A stretch of DNA of 11,139 nt from Ferruginibacter sp. (GCA_025362765.1 JANYFI010000797.1:1-11139); one strand, 5' to 3'; counted from the stretch's first letter, positions 1 through 6,479 are shown. A program made the numbers and translations. Notes: a model not told the origin generated them from the sequence alone.

Positions 1-131
1 TAAATCTGCAGGCTGGGATTTTTATCATTGTGGAAGGGGCAGTTTAACCGGTCGTTTTTATCAGGCTTTAAACCGTAATGCTGCAACACCTGGTTAATGG
101 TAAGTTGTTGTTTTATTTCTTTTAGCTCCAT
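1..131 (-). CDS. CHC2 zinc-finger primase-like protein, N-terminal fragment
   Basis: An open frame runs from an ATG at 129-131 to the window edge and gives 43 codons, so the gene continues outside. It begins MELKEIKQQLTINQVLQHYG and reaches CPFHNDKNPSLQI at residues 32-44. This matches the CHC2 zinc-binding module at the N terminus of DnaG-type primases, where a Cys-x2-His pair precedes a D-K-x-P-S segment. Family members make RNA primers. In Bacteroidota, short CHC2/toprim proteins of this kind are common on plasmids and integrative elements as well as being housekeeping DnaG. The opening differs from typical chromosomal DnaG, and a divergent repressor gene lies next door, so I favour a mobile-element or accessory primase. 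The toprim domain is not visible, so this is unproven. Its promoter appears to be the element at 167-199. Confidence 0.7.
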   Translation of the reverse strand, partial: MELKEIKQQLTINQVLQHYGLKPDKNDRLNCPFHNDKNPSLQI

Positions 132-166
132 GTGGAAAAATATTTTGTGCTTTATTCGTTACACAA

Positions 167-199
167 CAAAATTACTAAATGTAACTTTATAGTTACAAT
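167..199 (-). promoter_or_regulatory. Bacteroidota-type promoter of the primase-like gene
   Basis: Read on the minus strand, TAATTTTG at 174-167 matches the Bacteroidota -7 consensus TAnnTTTG. ATTG at 199-196 lies 21 bp upstream and fits the -33 TTTG-like element. The start codon is about 36 bases downstream of the -7 element. The match is by eye to a short consensus, but both boxes are at the expected spacing. Confidence 0.5.
180..197. promoter_or_regulatory. 18-bp palindrome, likely repressor operator
   Basis: TGTAACTTTATAGTTACA is an inverted repeat with perfect 7-bp arms and a 4-bp centre. It lies between the -33 and -7 boxes of the leftward promoter, where a bound protein would block RNA polymerase. 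An extra half site, GTTACA, occurs at 158-163, just downstream of that promoter. The divergent gene at 276 encodes an XRE/Cro repressor, the obvious candidate ligand. Binding is inferred, not shown. Confidence 0.5.
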
Positions 200-246
200 A
201 ATATTTCCACAGTTTACCAACACTTACGCCATACGCTACAATAAGG

Positions 247-254
247 TAGATTTG
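247..254 (+). promoter_or_regulatory. -7 promoter element upstream of the XRE regulator
   Basis: TAGATTTG matches the Bacteroidota TAnnTTTG consensus exactly and ends 21 bases before the ATG at 276, which implies a very short leader. No convincing -33 TTTG is seen 19-21 bp upstream, so the promoter may be weak or need an activator. Confidence 0.45.
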
Positions 255-275
255 TAGTCATTAAAGCACATTTAC

Positions 276-635
276 ATGAACATTCCAACAGCTATAAAGA
301 AGTTTCGTAAGGATAAAGCCTTATCCCAACAACAAGTGGCCGATGCCATTAAAATGAACAGGGTACAATACACAAGGATAGAAACAGGAAAAGCAGAGAT
401 TACTACTTCTACGTTAGAAAAAATTTGTAAAGTATTGGATGTTTCTTTGATGGAGTTTTTTAAAGAAGATAATACAGAGGTAAATTCCTACGATAAAAAT
501 ATTTTAGAAAAAGTAAAGCTCATTGAACAGCTTGACGAACCGCAACAAAAATCATTATTCAATTTTATTGATACCGCTATTTCCAATAAACGCCTTAGGG
601 ATACTTTAAACAATGCCCTTAGTGCAGCTTCTTGA
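276..635 (+). CDS. XRE/Cro-family helix-turn-helix transcriptional regulator
   Basis: This 119-residue protein has an N-terminal HTH_3 domain at about residues 6-61. The pattern is LSQQQVADAIKMNRVQYTRIETGKAEIT, condensed around the recognition helix (residues 17-45), followed by LEKICKVLDVSLMEFF, the standard closing helix. The C-terminal third (about 75-119) is helical and charged, of the kind seen in small Bacteroidota XRE proteins and probably used for dimerisation. It should bind DNA as a dimer and act as a cytoplasmic repressor. It diverges from the primase-like gene, and the palindrome at 180-197 is the likely operator. ATG 276 follows a well placed -7 box at 247-254, with an A-rich leader instead of a Shine-Dalgarno. 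Regulators of this type often control maintenance genes on mobile elements, but the target here is inference. Confidence 0.85.
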   Translation: MNIPTAIKKFRKDKALSQQQVADAIKMNRVQYTRIETGKAEITTSTLEKICKVLDVSLMEFFKEDNTEVNSYDKNILEKVKLIEQLDEPQQKSLFNFIDTAISNKRLRDTLNNALSAAS

Positions 636-694
636 ATACACTGTGCAAAACTTTTTAACGTCTTATGTGGTGGTTGGTGTTTCGTATATGGTAT

Positions 695-725
695 AAAAAA
701 CCACCAGCTTTTATAACTGATGGTT
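695..725 (-). terminator. Rho-independent terminator for the toxin/immunity unit
   Basis: On the minus strand AACCATCAG (725-717) pairs with CTGGTGGTT (707-699) as a 9-bp stem with one G-U pair and a 9-base loop, followed directly by a run of T (700-695). It lies about 100 bases past the stop of the immunity gene. On the plus strand the stem has one C-A mismatch and a T-rich stretch a few bases on, so it may also stop transcription from the XRE gene. Confidence 0.6.
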
Positions 726-750
726 CAATGTTTTTGTTTTGTAGCTTACG

Positions 751-806
751 CAAGGCACAGGAAGCAACGCCGCATCGCCCTCGCCTCATTCCTGCGCCAG
801 GCGGAG
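751..806. other. G+C-rich patch of unknown nature in an A+T-rich gap
   Basis: In the gap between the XRE gene and the immunity gene this 56-bp stretch has 38 G or C by hand count (68%), while its flanks are visibly A+T-rich. It has no supported reading frame. It contains a small hairpin CCTG-CGC-CAGG at 791-801. It could be the end of a repeat element or a recombination boundary. Nothing else in 636-826 is recognisable apart from the terminator. Confidence 0.3.
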
Positions 807-826
807 ATTTTTTAGTTATCTTTTGC

Positions 827-1471
827 TTATCCACCCGATACTTTTGCCTTAATCGGAGGTAAAGCCTTGCCCCTTATTTCTTTCGGTATTGTTTTATAAA
901 TAGGAACATTGATCATTTGCCGGTACATACTTCTTTTACCAGTATCATCGTCTAAATCATAATACTCGTTTACTGGTAATTTATTTATCCGGCAATATTC
1001 CATCCCTGTTCGCCATACAAGGCCAAGGCTTGATGTTGTGAGTATCTTTGTTTCCAAATGCTTGACCTGGTAATACTCACAATCCTCAGTTTCATTTAAA
1101 TTATGGAGTGCATACCAGCGCCCTAACTTAGATTCATCCTCTACAACAGATGGAGATAATTCAGTAGCTTTAAAATCAGGCACAATCTCATCCTCCTTTC
1201 CTGATAATATGCCTAATGACTTCCAGCCGGTATCCTTTCTTAGGTTGGGCCACTTGTGCATGCTTCTTGGGCCAAATAACCAATCAACAGTTTTTAAGTC
1301 TTCGATGCTGTTTTCTTCCGTCTCTGAAAACTTATCAAACACCTGGGCAAGTAATCCATGAAACTCACTTAGGTGTCTGAAATCAAAAAATTTACAAAAA
1401 GCAAATTTTTTTATTTCCGGCACATAAAACTGGAAGACAGATCCTGTAAAAAAATTTTTCTTTTTCATCAT
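827..1471 (-). CDS. Probable immunity protein (Imm26-like) of the adjacent RHS toxin
   Basis: This 214-residue protein has no signal peptide or membrane segment. The opening, with FFTGSVFQFYVP at residues 7-18, then a second strand rich in aromatic residues, HGLLAQVFDKFSE at 38-50 and a WKSLGIL...VPDF segment at 83-100, resembles the Imm26 group of polymorphic-toxin immunity proteins (usually shorter). The C-terminal half (about 115-214) has no parallel I recognise. Its ATG overlaps the toxin stop in the form ATGA (1468-1471), typical of translationally coupled toxin/immunity pairs, and the gene lies directly after the toxin domain. The expected role is to bind and neutralise the nuclease in the cytoplasm. 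A second ATG follows at once, so the start may be one codon later. The role is strongly suggested by position; the family call is moderate. Confidence 0.6.
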   Translation of the reverse strand: MMKKKNFFTGSVFQFYVPEIKKFAFCKFFDFRHLSEFHGLLAQVFDKFSETEENSIEDLKTVDWLFGPRSMHKWPNLRKDTGWKSLGILSGKEDEIVPDFKATELSPSVVEDESKLGRWYALHNLNETEDCEYYQVKHLETKILTTSSLGLVWRTGMEYCRINKLPVNEYYDLDDDTGKRSMYRQMINVPIYKTIPKEIRGKALPPIKAKVSGG

Positions 1472-2358
1472 TTAAACTTGAGCGTTTTTTCCCAACTTGG
1501 CATATTCCCGTCCAACCAAGCCCTGGCTTCGTTGATATAGATTTCTTTTATGGTCGCATTATTGATATTTGACAGCCCTGTTCCTTGAACTCCCCCATTC
1601 AAATCAATTACAAGCTGTTCAACGCCCAGAGCTACAGCGTTGTTTGGCAGGTTTTCCAATCCTTTAATTGTTTCTATTTCTAAATTTGCAAGTTCTGTTA
1701 AGGTATACCTAAGTTCAATCCCTCCTTTGGCTTTACCAATATAAGCAACACCATTCTTTACTCCACGGTAAACTGCATAACGCCCTTTGATAAAATTTTT
1801 GATATTAAATATCGCCTTTAGGCTTACTGGAGAAAGACCAACAGGAGGAGAGACGGTCATAAAATCCAAAAAATAACTTTGGCGGCTACTCGGTATTATA
1901 TAACCGCTTGCACTAACATTATAGTTATAACCAGTTACAGTCCCACCATTTGTTTTTTCCCAAGACGTAAATCTTCGAGAACCTGCAAAAAAATCTAAAA
2001 TTCCTGAACGTGGAGGGGCTACCTGACCATTTGCTACATCTAATGGCTTTTTACTAGATACAAAAACTTCACCTATAGGTTTCCATGCAGTATCGCCTGC
2101 CAGGCCTAAAGGATCATTGATTAATATAGGATTATTATTTGCAAAAGTATAAGGGCTGGTATTAAAGTCTAATTGTGAGAGTTCATCTATTTGTGTAAAT
2201 CGTCCTATCTGCGGATCATAGCTCCTAAAATCTGTTGCATACAATTCCAATCCGCTGCCGTCACTAAATTCTTTATTTTCTAATTCTGTACCATCATTAA
2301 ACTTTCTTCGGTTCTCTAATTTCCCCGCAGCCTTAGAAGATATCCCCGCCATTGTCAA
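1468..2358 (-). CDS. 5'-truncated RHS protein tail with C-terminal GIY-YIG-like nuclease toxin
   Basis: The 296-residue frame begins at TTG 2358 (alternative ATG 2352, residue 3). Residues 1-86 are the end of an RHS-repeat core: LTMAGISSKA, KEFSDGSGLELY, YDPQIGRFTQID, then PILINDPLGL at 77-86, an exact PxxxxDPxGL self-cleavage motif. After a variable linker, residues 193-282 form a GIY-YIG/URI-like nuclease domain. Its parts are VYRGVKNGVAYIGKA (196-210), Arg217 on the first helix, Glu247 in the LGVEQL helix as probable metal ligand, and a GLSNINNAT segment (261-269). Full RHS proteins are well over 1000 residues, so the secretion part and cage are missing. The upstream sequence is a transporter gene. 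In-frame RHS-like codons (YPFG) extend a few codons above the TTG and then hit a TAG. Expression could come from transporter readthrough. It may be an orphan toxin module or an assembly join. Confidence 0.8.
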   Translation of the reverse strand: MTMAGISSKAAGKLENRRKFNDGTELENKEFSDGSGLELYATDFRSYDPQIGRFTQIDELSQLDFNTSPYTFANNNPILINDPLGLAGDTAWKPIGEVFVSSKKPLDVANGQVAPPRSGILDFFAGSRRFTSWEKTNGGTVTGYNYNVSASGYIIPSSRQSYFLDFMTVSPPVGLSPVSLKAIFNIKNFIKGRYAVYRGVKNGVAYIGKAKGGIELRYTLTELANLEIETIKGLENLPNNAVALGVEQLVIDLNGGVQGTGLSNINNATIKEIYINEARAWLDGNMPSWEKTLKFK

Positions 2359-3409
2359 CCCGAATGGATATATCCGAAGTATGTCCTAAAAAACTAACCT
2401 GGCCATGCGTAAAAAATATCAGCAATGAAAATAATAGTCCCAGCAAGGTACAAATTCTTAATGCCGTTAACTGGCTCATAAATTTTGGTATTAAAATAAT
2501 GCCCAGCACATACCCGGAAATGGTGGCGAATAATGTGTACGAAGGAAATACTTTTGCTTCCAATAATTTGATGCCCATTGAACCAGCATAATTAATAATG
2601 GTATCTACGGCAATTACCTGCGAGCCTACATGCAGGAAGATGGCGACAGCGCCAAGTATGAGATGGGGAAAACCAAAAATACTTTTCTTGCCCGAATTAA
2701 TAGTGGCCAACTCCTCAGTTTCCTGCTCGGTATCTATTTCAGGTAGGGGTGAAAATCTTACCAAAAAACCAAGTGCTAATAACACCGTTCCAACGACCGT
2801 ATAAGGAACAATTACCCGCCTGATCAACGCATCCAGTTGTAAATTTTTCTCATCAATTCCCATCATATTTAATTGCCGAAAAAGTTCTGTATCATTTGGC
2901 CGAAAGATAACCGCGGCAAATAGCAATGGGGCCAATATGCCTGCTCCTTTATTGCAAATACCCATGATACTGATGCGTTGTGCGGCACTTTCACTCGGGC
3001 CCAAAATAGTAATGTAAGGATTGGCTGCCGTTTGAAGTATCGCCAGTCCCGCCCCGATGGAGAATAGCCCGGCTAAAAATATTTCGTAGGTCCGGTTGAA
3101 GGCTGCCAGCACAAAAATAAATGCGCCGAAAGACATGAGCCAAAAACCCAGCATCATTCCTTTTTTAAAGCCTGTTTTTTTTAACAGGTAAGAAGCAGGC
3201 ACGGAAATAACAAGGTAAGAAATATAGAATGCAAAGGCAACGAGGTAAGATTGAAAGTGAGTAAGTTCACAACCGATTTTAAAATACGGTATCAGTATAG
3301 CATTCACCCAGGTTACAAAACCGAATATAAAAAAAAGCATACCGATGAAAGCCATTGAAATAACAATGTCTCTTTTACTGAGCGAGTTTACATTAACAGT
3401 GGCAGTCAA
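2333..3409 (-). CDS. FucP/GluP-type sugar MFS transporter, 3'-truncated
   Basis: This 358-residue, strongly hydrophobic protein matches the sugar:H+ symporters of the FucP/GluP group of the major facilitator superfamily. Evidence is FFIFGFVTWVNAILIPYFK (residues 26-44), TAANPYITILGPSESAAQR (127-145) and ICNKGAGILAP (151-161), which are hallmark segments of that group. About ten membrane helices are present. Family members are about 400-440 residues with twelve helices, so the last two are lost. The native sequence appears to end near residue 346-349 (SDIS), where it becomes RHS-derived sequence read in another frame (RVDNGGDIF). It would be an inner-membrane importer of a neutral sugar for the cluster, probably inactive as it stands. 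The start is TTG 3409: no in-frame ATG is available upstream, and the residues after it fit the usual short N terminus. Confidence 0.8.
   Translation of the reverse strand: MTATVNVNSLSKRDIVISMAFIGMLFFIFGFVTWVNAILIPYFKIGCELTHFQSYLVAFAFYISYLVISVPASYLLKKTGFKKGMMLGFWLMSFGAFIFVLAAFNRTYEIFLAGLFSIGAGLAILQTAANPYITILGPSESAAQRISIMGICNKGAGILAPLLFAAVIFRPNDTELFRQLNMMGIDEKNLQLDALIRRVIVPYTVVGTVLLALGFLVRFSPLPEIDTEQETEELATINSGKKSIFGFPHLILGAVAIFLHVGSQVIAVDTIINYAGSMGIKLLEAKVFPSYTLFATISGYVLGIILIPKFMSQLTALRICTLLGLLFSLLIFFTHGQVSFLGHTSDISIRVDNGGDIF
2360..2376. other. Junction between transporter gene and RHS fragment
   Basis: Within these bases the minus strand can be read as transporter codons (S-D-I-S-I) or, in another frame, as RHS codons (Y-P-F-G, normally found just before LTMAGISSK). 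Above this point RHS similarity stops at a TAG (near 2382), and below it transporter similarity stops. The shared bases around TATCCATT suggest a microhomology join. No inverted repeat or target duplication of an insertion sequence is visible. Confidence 0.6.
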
Positions 3410-3426
3410 CTTGTTAAAATTGATTG

Positions 3427-3522
3427 TTAGAAGATGATGATCTTTTGATCTGTTTTGCGGTTGACAAAGAAAGTTCCTTTATCCACCTCCATCGGGATTT
3501 TTACCTGCGGACGGTGTTGGTA
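3427..3522 (-). pseudogene. Short orphan coding tail between transporter and ceramidase-like gene
   Basis: An open stretch of 31 codons, closed upstream by TAA at 3523-3525, ends in a segment that looks like real protein: VKIPMEVDKGTFFVNRK, then TDQKIIIF and a stop, 17 bases before the transporter start. It has an internal ATG at 3492 (21 codons). The 60 bases above it, up to the ceramidase-like stop, have stops in the same frame. I read it as the 3' end of a lost gene, or possibly a very small gene. The family is not recognised. Confidence 0.3.
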
Positions 3523-3582
3523 TTATCCGCCTGGTCTACGGCTGATTGAATGCGGCTACCAGCTTTCTTTTTGTCTAAACAA

Positions 3583-4938
3583 TTATTTGGCAGTAGCCTG
3601 CTTCACCCCAATATTTTTCAACACCTGCCGAACGGTTTTAAATATCCTTTCTTCCACATCATCTGCAAAAGGTCCCGGCAAACCGTAATACACCATGCTT
3701 TCATCGGCTTCGTATCCACCTTCTTTCAATACTCTTTTAGAGGGAATATAACAAGTTACTTCATTGCAATAACCAGCCACAAATAAATTTTCACCCGCAA
3801 ATTCTTTCTTTGCTTTTAGCGAATAGTCCACTACTACTTCTCCACTTAAAGCGAGTATCGTCAAATCTTTTCCAAAACGTACCGCCTGCACCGGGTAGTG
3901 AAATTTACTTACCTCCCAACCTTTGTTATACGCTTCCAGCATCAGTTTCGCCCGGCGTTGGAAATATTTATTGTCACTCGTTATATCCTTCTGATACATC
4001 GCAAGATCGAAGGGCTGAAAGTGTAAGTCAGTAGTTACATAACTGGTGCGTACCGGTGCATTAACTGATTTCATTTTTCCAGCCAGGACTGTTTGCACGG
4101 CATCCCCCAGTTCCTTTCCGTACTTTGTCGCCAGGGCTACTGTGCCTCTTGGTTCCGGGTTTTGATCACCGCCGCACCCCATTAAAAACAGGGCTACGGC
4201 TCCAGGATTATTTTTTTCTATTTCAATTTGTGCAAAGCCTGCATAGTCGCCATTAAAAAGATGATTGTCATCTACCAGCGTTGTATTGTGGCAGGCATAG
4301 CCAAATAATACCGCTACAATTTTTCCATCGCTGGCTGCTACTTTCAATACCGGTACATCATGATCAAGACCGCCGCTGTTGTTGTGGTCTCTTAAATTTC
4401 TTCTGTTGGCAGCGAAGCCCGCGGTGCCATGACCGCTGCATAGTTTTGCAGGAACCAATCTGCCCATTGCATCCGCGACAACTTGTATAATGTTAGCCGT
4501 TAAAGTATGGCTGTATGCTGATACAGTGGCTTGATCATTTAAATTAAAATCATTTATTACATCCAGGCAGGGCCATACCACCGGACCGGAATGTGTATGC
4601 GATGCATTCATGATCAATTGCGACCTGTTGATGCCATATTTTGCCGCCAGTTGCTTATAAACGGCTTCTACCACTTCGTGTGACAGCCCCAGCAAATCGG
4701 TAGTTACAAATATTATACGGCTATGGCTATTTTCTTCAATCACCAGTGCCTTAGCCCATATTTCATGGATGCTTCCCGTTGCCGGTGCTTCTCTTCCCGC
4801 ATAGCCGTTTAGCCACATGGGTGTGGTGGGGGTGATGGAAATTTTGGCTGCGCCGGCTTTTATTTCAGTCGCCCATAATTTATTACTGACAAATAAAAAC
4901 AAAAAGGCAGTAAGTAATATAGTTGGCCATTTGTTCAT
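3583..4938 (-). CDS. Secreted neutral/alkaline ceramidase-like hydrolase
   Basis: The 451-residue protein has a Sec signal peptide (residues 1-23, ending LWA) and then one domain like the catalytic N-terminal domain of neutral/alkaline ceramidases (Zn-dependent amidases). Seen are AGAAKISITP (29-38), NGYAGRE, NASHTHSGP (111-119), ACHNTTL (215-221), GDYAG, MGCGGDQNP (253-261), LSGEVVVDY (364-372) and CYIPSKR (396-402). By position the zinc ligands would be His114, His217, Glu367 and Tyr397. The known nucleophile lies in GDVSPN; here that segment reads GDQNPE, so the serine is replaced by Asn260. Full ceramidases are about 650 residues with a C-terminal Ig-like domain, absent here. Activity is therefore probably amide or ester hydrolysis on something other than ceramide, outside the cytoplasm. 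The gene lies downstream of the propeller gene on the same strand. AAGG directly abuts the ATG. Confidence 0.8.
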   Translation of the reverse strand: MNKWPTILLTAFLFLFVSNKLWATEIKAGAAKISITPTTPMWLNGYAGREAPATGSIHEIWAKALVIEENSHSRIIFVTTDLLGLSHEVVEAVYKQLAAKYGINRSQLIMNASHTHSGPVVWPCLDVINDFNLNDQATVSAYSHTLTANIIQVVADAMGRLVPAKLCSGHGTAGFAANRRNLRDHNNSGGLDHDVPVLKVAASDGKIVAVLFGYACHNTTLVDDNHLFNGDYAGFAQIEIEKNNPGAVALFLMGCGGDQNPEPRGTVALATKYGKELGDAVQTVLAGKMKSVNAPVRTSYVTTDLHFQPFDLAMYQKDITSDNKYFQRRAKLMLEAYNKGWEVSKFHYPVQAVRFGKDLTILALSGEVVVDYSLKAKKEFAGENLFVAGYCNEVTCYIPSKRVLKEGGYEADESMVYYGLPGPFADDVEERIFKTVRQVLKNIGVKQATAK

Positions 4939-5015
4939 CCTTACATATTTTAAATTGTTAGCCGTGAGTTGTTTTTTGTCCTGTTAAAAAAACGTAACAA
5001 AAAAATCAACATCGG

Positions 5016-5030
5016 GACTGGTTACCAGTC
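5016..5030. repeat. Perfect inverted repeat upstream of the ceramidase-like gene
   Basis: GACTGGTTACCAGTC is a 15-bp palindrome (7-bp arms, one central base) about 78 bp before the ATG at 4938, in a 206-bp gap with no gene. Its core CTGGyTACCAGT recurs at 9466-9477 with one difference. An operator is likely. On the minus strand a T-tract follows about nine bases later, so a weak terminator for the propeller gene is the alternative. Confidence 0.45.
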
Positions 5031-5144
5031 TTTGAAATTTCCTTAACCCTATTTTTCGAGGCGGTAAATAACGCTGCTGCACGATCTATTTTAAATTAAT
5101 TCAGTACGGAATACTATTGATGACCCTGCATATTATTTGCCGCT

Positions 5145-6479
5145 TTATTTTTTCTGTGCCAAAGATATCTTTACCAAATCGGTTCTTGACTTACCATTTT
5201 CATTGATTCTTGCCAGTGTATATACCGTACCGTCTTTTGCTACCGCGATCGAATTTACGTACAATGGGCGATCGCCATTTTTGTAAAATACGGCTCCCCG
5301 ATCTTTGATTTTGCCTGTTGGAATATCGTACGTCACCAGGTGTAAATCTTCCAGTCCCTTGGCTTCGCCCATGGCCGTACTTGATTTGCCTGCTACTCTT
5401 TTACCTTCTTTGTAAATGGGTGCGCCGGTTAAATAATACAAGGTCTTTTTGTCTTTGCTGATTTCAAAACCGAGGTAGCCATAGCTAAACTGATCGAACA
5501 TACCGCTGCGTTTAGACAAGTCCGAAGTAAGCCTGTCGAGCACTTCAATCCGCTCTGCCTTAGGATCGAATTTAAACAGGTAGCCCGAATTGCCATGTAC
5601 ACCATAAAAACATTTATCGGTTGGACTATACACGGTCTGCCGCCAGTTATAGGCCATGTGGCCCGGCGAACTGGGATCGTACAAACCGAAGTAATCTTTC
5701 TTCATATTTTCTTCCAATGGTTCCAGGCTTGTTGCACCTGAACGGCAGCGATAGATTGTTCCTTCTGATGTGGTGAAATAGGCCGAACCATCTTCCGGAT
5801 CAACGGCTATGGAACGGCAGACTGTACGGAATTTTTTGCCAATACCATTCTCCCCATCGCCTGCCATGGAACCAAAATCCTTCATTTCTTTTTTCGCCAT
5901 ATCGTACCTGAAAAAATAGCCCGTTGGCCAGGTGAGTCCATAGATCACGTCTCTTTTGGTATCCATGCTCATCGCCAGTATACCCTCTTTATGCGGCGCT
6001 GTTGCAAGATCATCAAACTTACCGATTTTTAAATCGTATGCCAGCAAATGTCCGCCGGGATATTCTTTATAACCCGCCGGAGGAATGCCCATTTTTTCCA
6101 TTCCGTCTACCATGCTGTAGTAGCCAATATGTGTTGCGAAATATAACTTGCCATTTGACTCAACAAACTTTACATGACTCTTACCCTGTACAATTGTTTT
6201 AAGTCCTTTTTCGCCACAGGCTTCGGAGAGGTCTCCACATAACGTAGTTTTATTGGTGGCTGGATCATACATGTACATCTTACCTCCAATGTCAATTGAT
6301 TGGGAACTTAACACGTAATATATTTTATTATCGCTGGCTGCATACATGCCATTGTAAGTATCATGCGCCAATTCAAAACCAGAGTTGTAGGTGGTGGCCA
6401 CTAATGTTGCTGGTTTGGATTGTTGCGCTTGCGTTATGGAAAAAACAGACATACAAAAAAGTAAACTATATAATTTCAT
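5145..6479 (-). CDS. Secreted beta-propeller protein of unknown function
   Basis: The 444-residue protein starts with a Sec signal peptide (1-18, ending TQA before QQ). The rest consists of repeated blade-like units of about 45-60 residues: KIYYVLSSQ...YMYDPATNK, KLYFATHIGYY, HLLAYDLKIGKFD, DVIYGLTWPTGYFFRYDMAKKEM, SAYFTTSEGTIYRCR, CFYGVHGNSGYLFKFDPKAERIE, TLYYLTGAP and TVYTLARINEN. The pattern of aromatic-hydrophobic strand followed by Y/F-D-P or similar is typical of six- to eight-bladed beta-propellers. I see no catalytic signature that would place it among the propeller polysaccharide lyases or quinoprotein dehydrogenases, though a lyase-like role cannot be excluded. Placement between Tat-exported enzymes and a secreted hydrolase suggests a periplasmic binding, sensing or catalytic partner for the same substrate. 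Start MKLYS follows an A-rich leader. Confidence 0.7.
   Translation of the reverse strand: MKLYSLLFCMSVFSITQAQQSKPATLVATTYNSGFELAHDTYNGMYAASDNKIYYVLSSQSIDIGGKMYMYDPATNKTTLCGDLSEACGEKGLKTIVQGKSHVKFVESNGKLYFATHIGYYSMVDGMEKMGIPPAGYKEYPGGHLLAYDLKIGKFDDLATAPHKEGILAMSMDTKRDVIYGLTWPTGYFFRYDMAKKEMKDFGSMAGDGENGIGKKFRTVCRSIAVDPEDGSAYFTTSEGTIYRCRSGATSLEPLEENMKKDYFGLYDPSSPGHMAYNWRQTVYSPTDKCFYGVHGNSGYLFKFDPKAERIEVLDRLTSDLSKRSGMFDQFSYGYLGFEISKDKKTLYYLTGAPIYKEGKRVAGKSSTAMGEAKGLEDLHLVTYDIPTGKIKDRGAVFYKNGDRPLYVNSIAVAKDGTVYTLARINENGKSRTDLVKISLAQKK

Noticed and set aside
665..862. 65-codon plus-strand open frame after the XRE gene
   Set aside because: It runs through the terminator hairpin and the end of the immunity gene, has a Cys/Trp/Arg-rich composition unlike a real protein, and lacks a credible start context.
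1468..2376. Insertion-sequence-mediated gene disruption
   Set aside because: No transposase, terminal inverted repeats or target duplication could be found around the junction.
2352..2804. Plus-strand open frames opposite the transporter gene
   Set aside because: They are mirror frames of a well supported transporter coding sequence and resemble no family.
3583..4938. Firm assignment as ceramidase
   Set aside because: The serine of the GDVSPN motif is missing and the C-terminal domain is absent, so only family membership is claimed.
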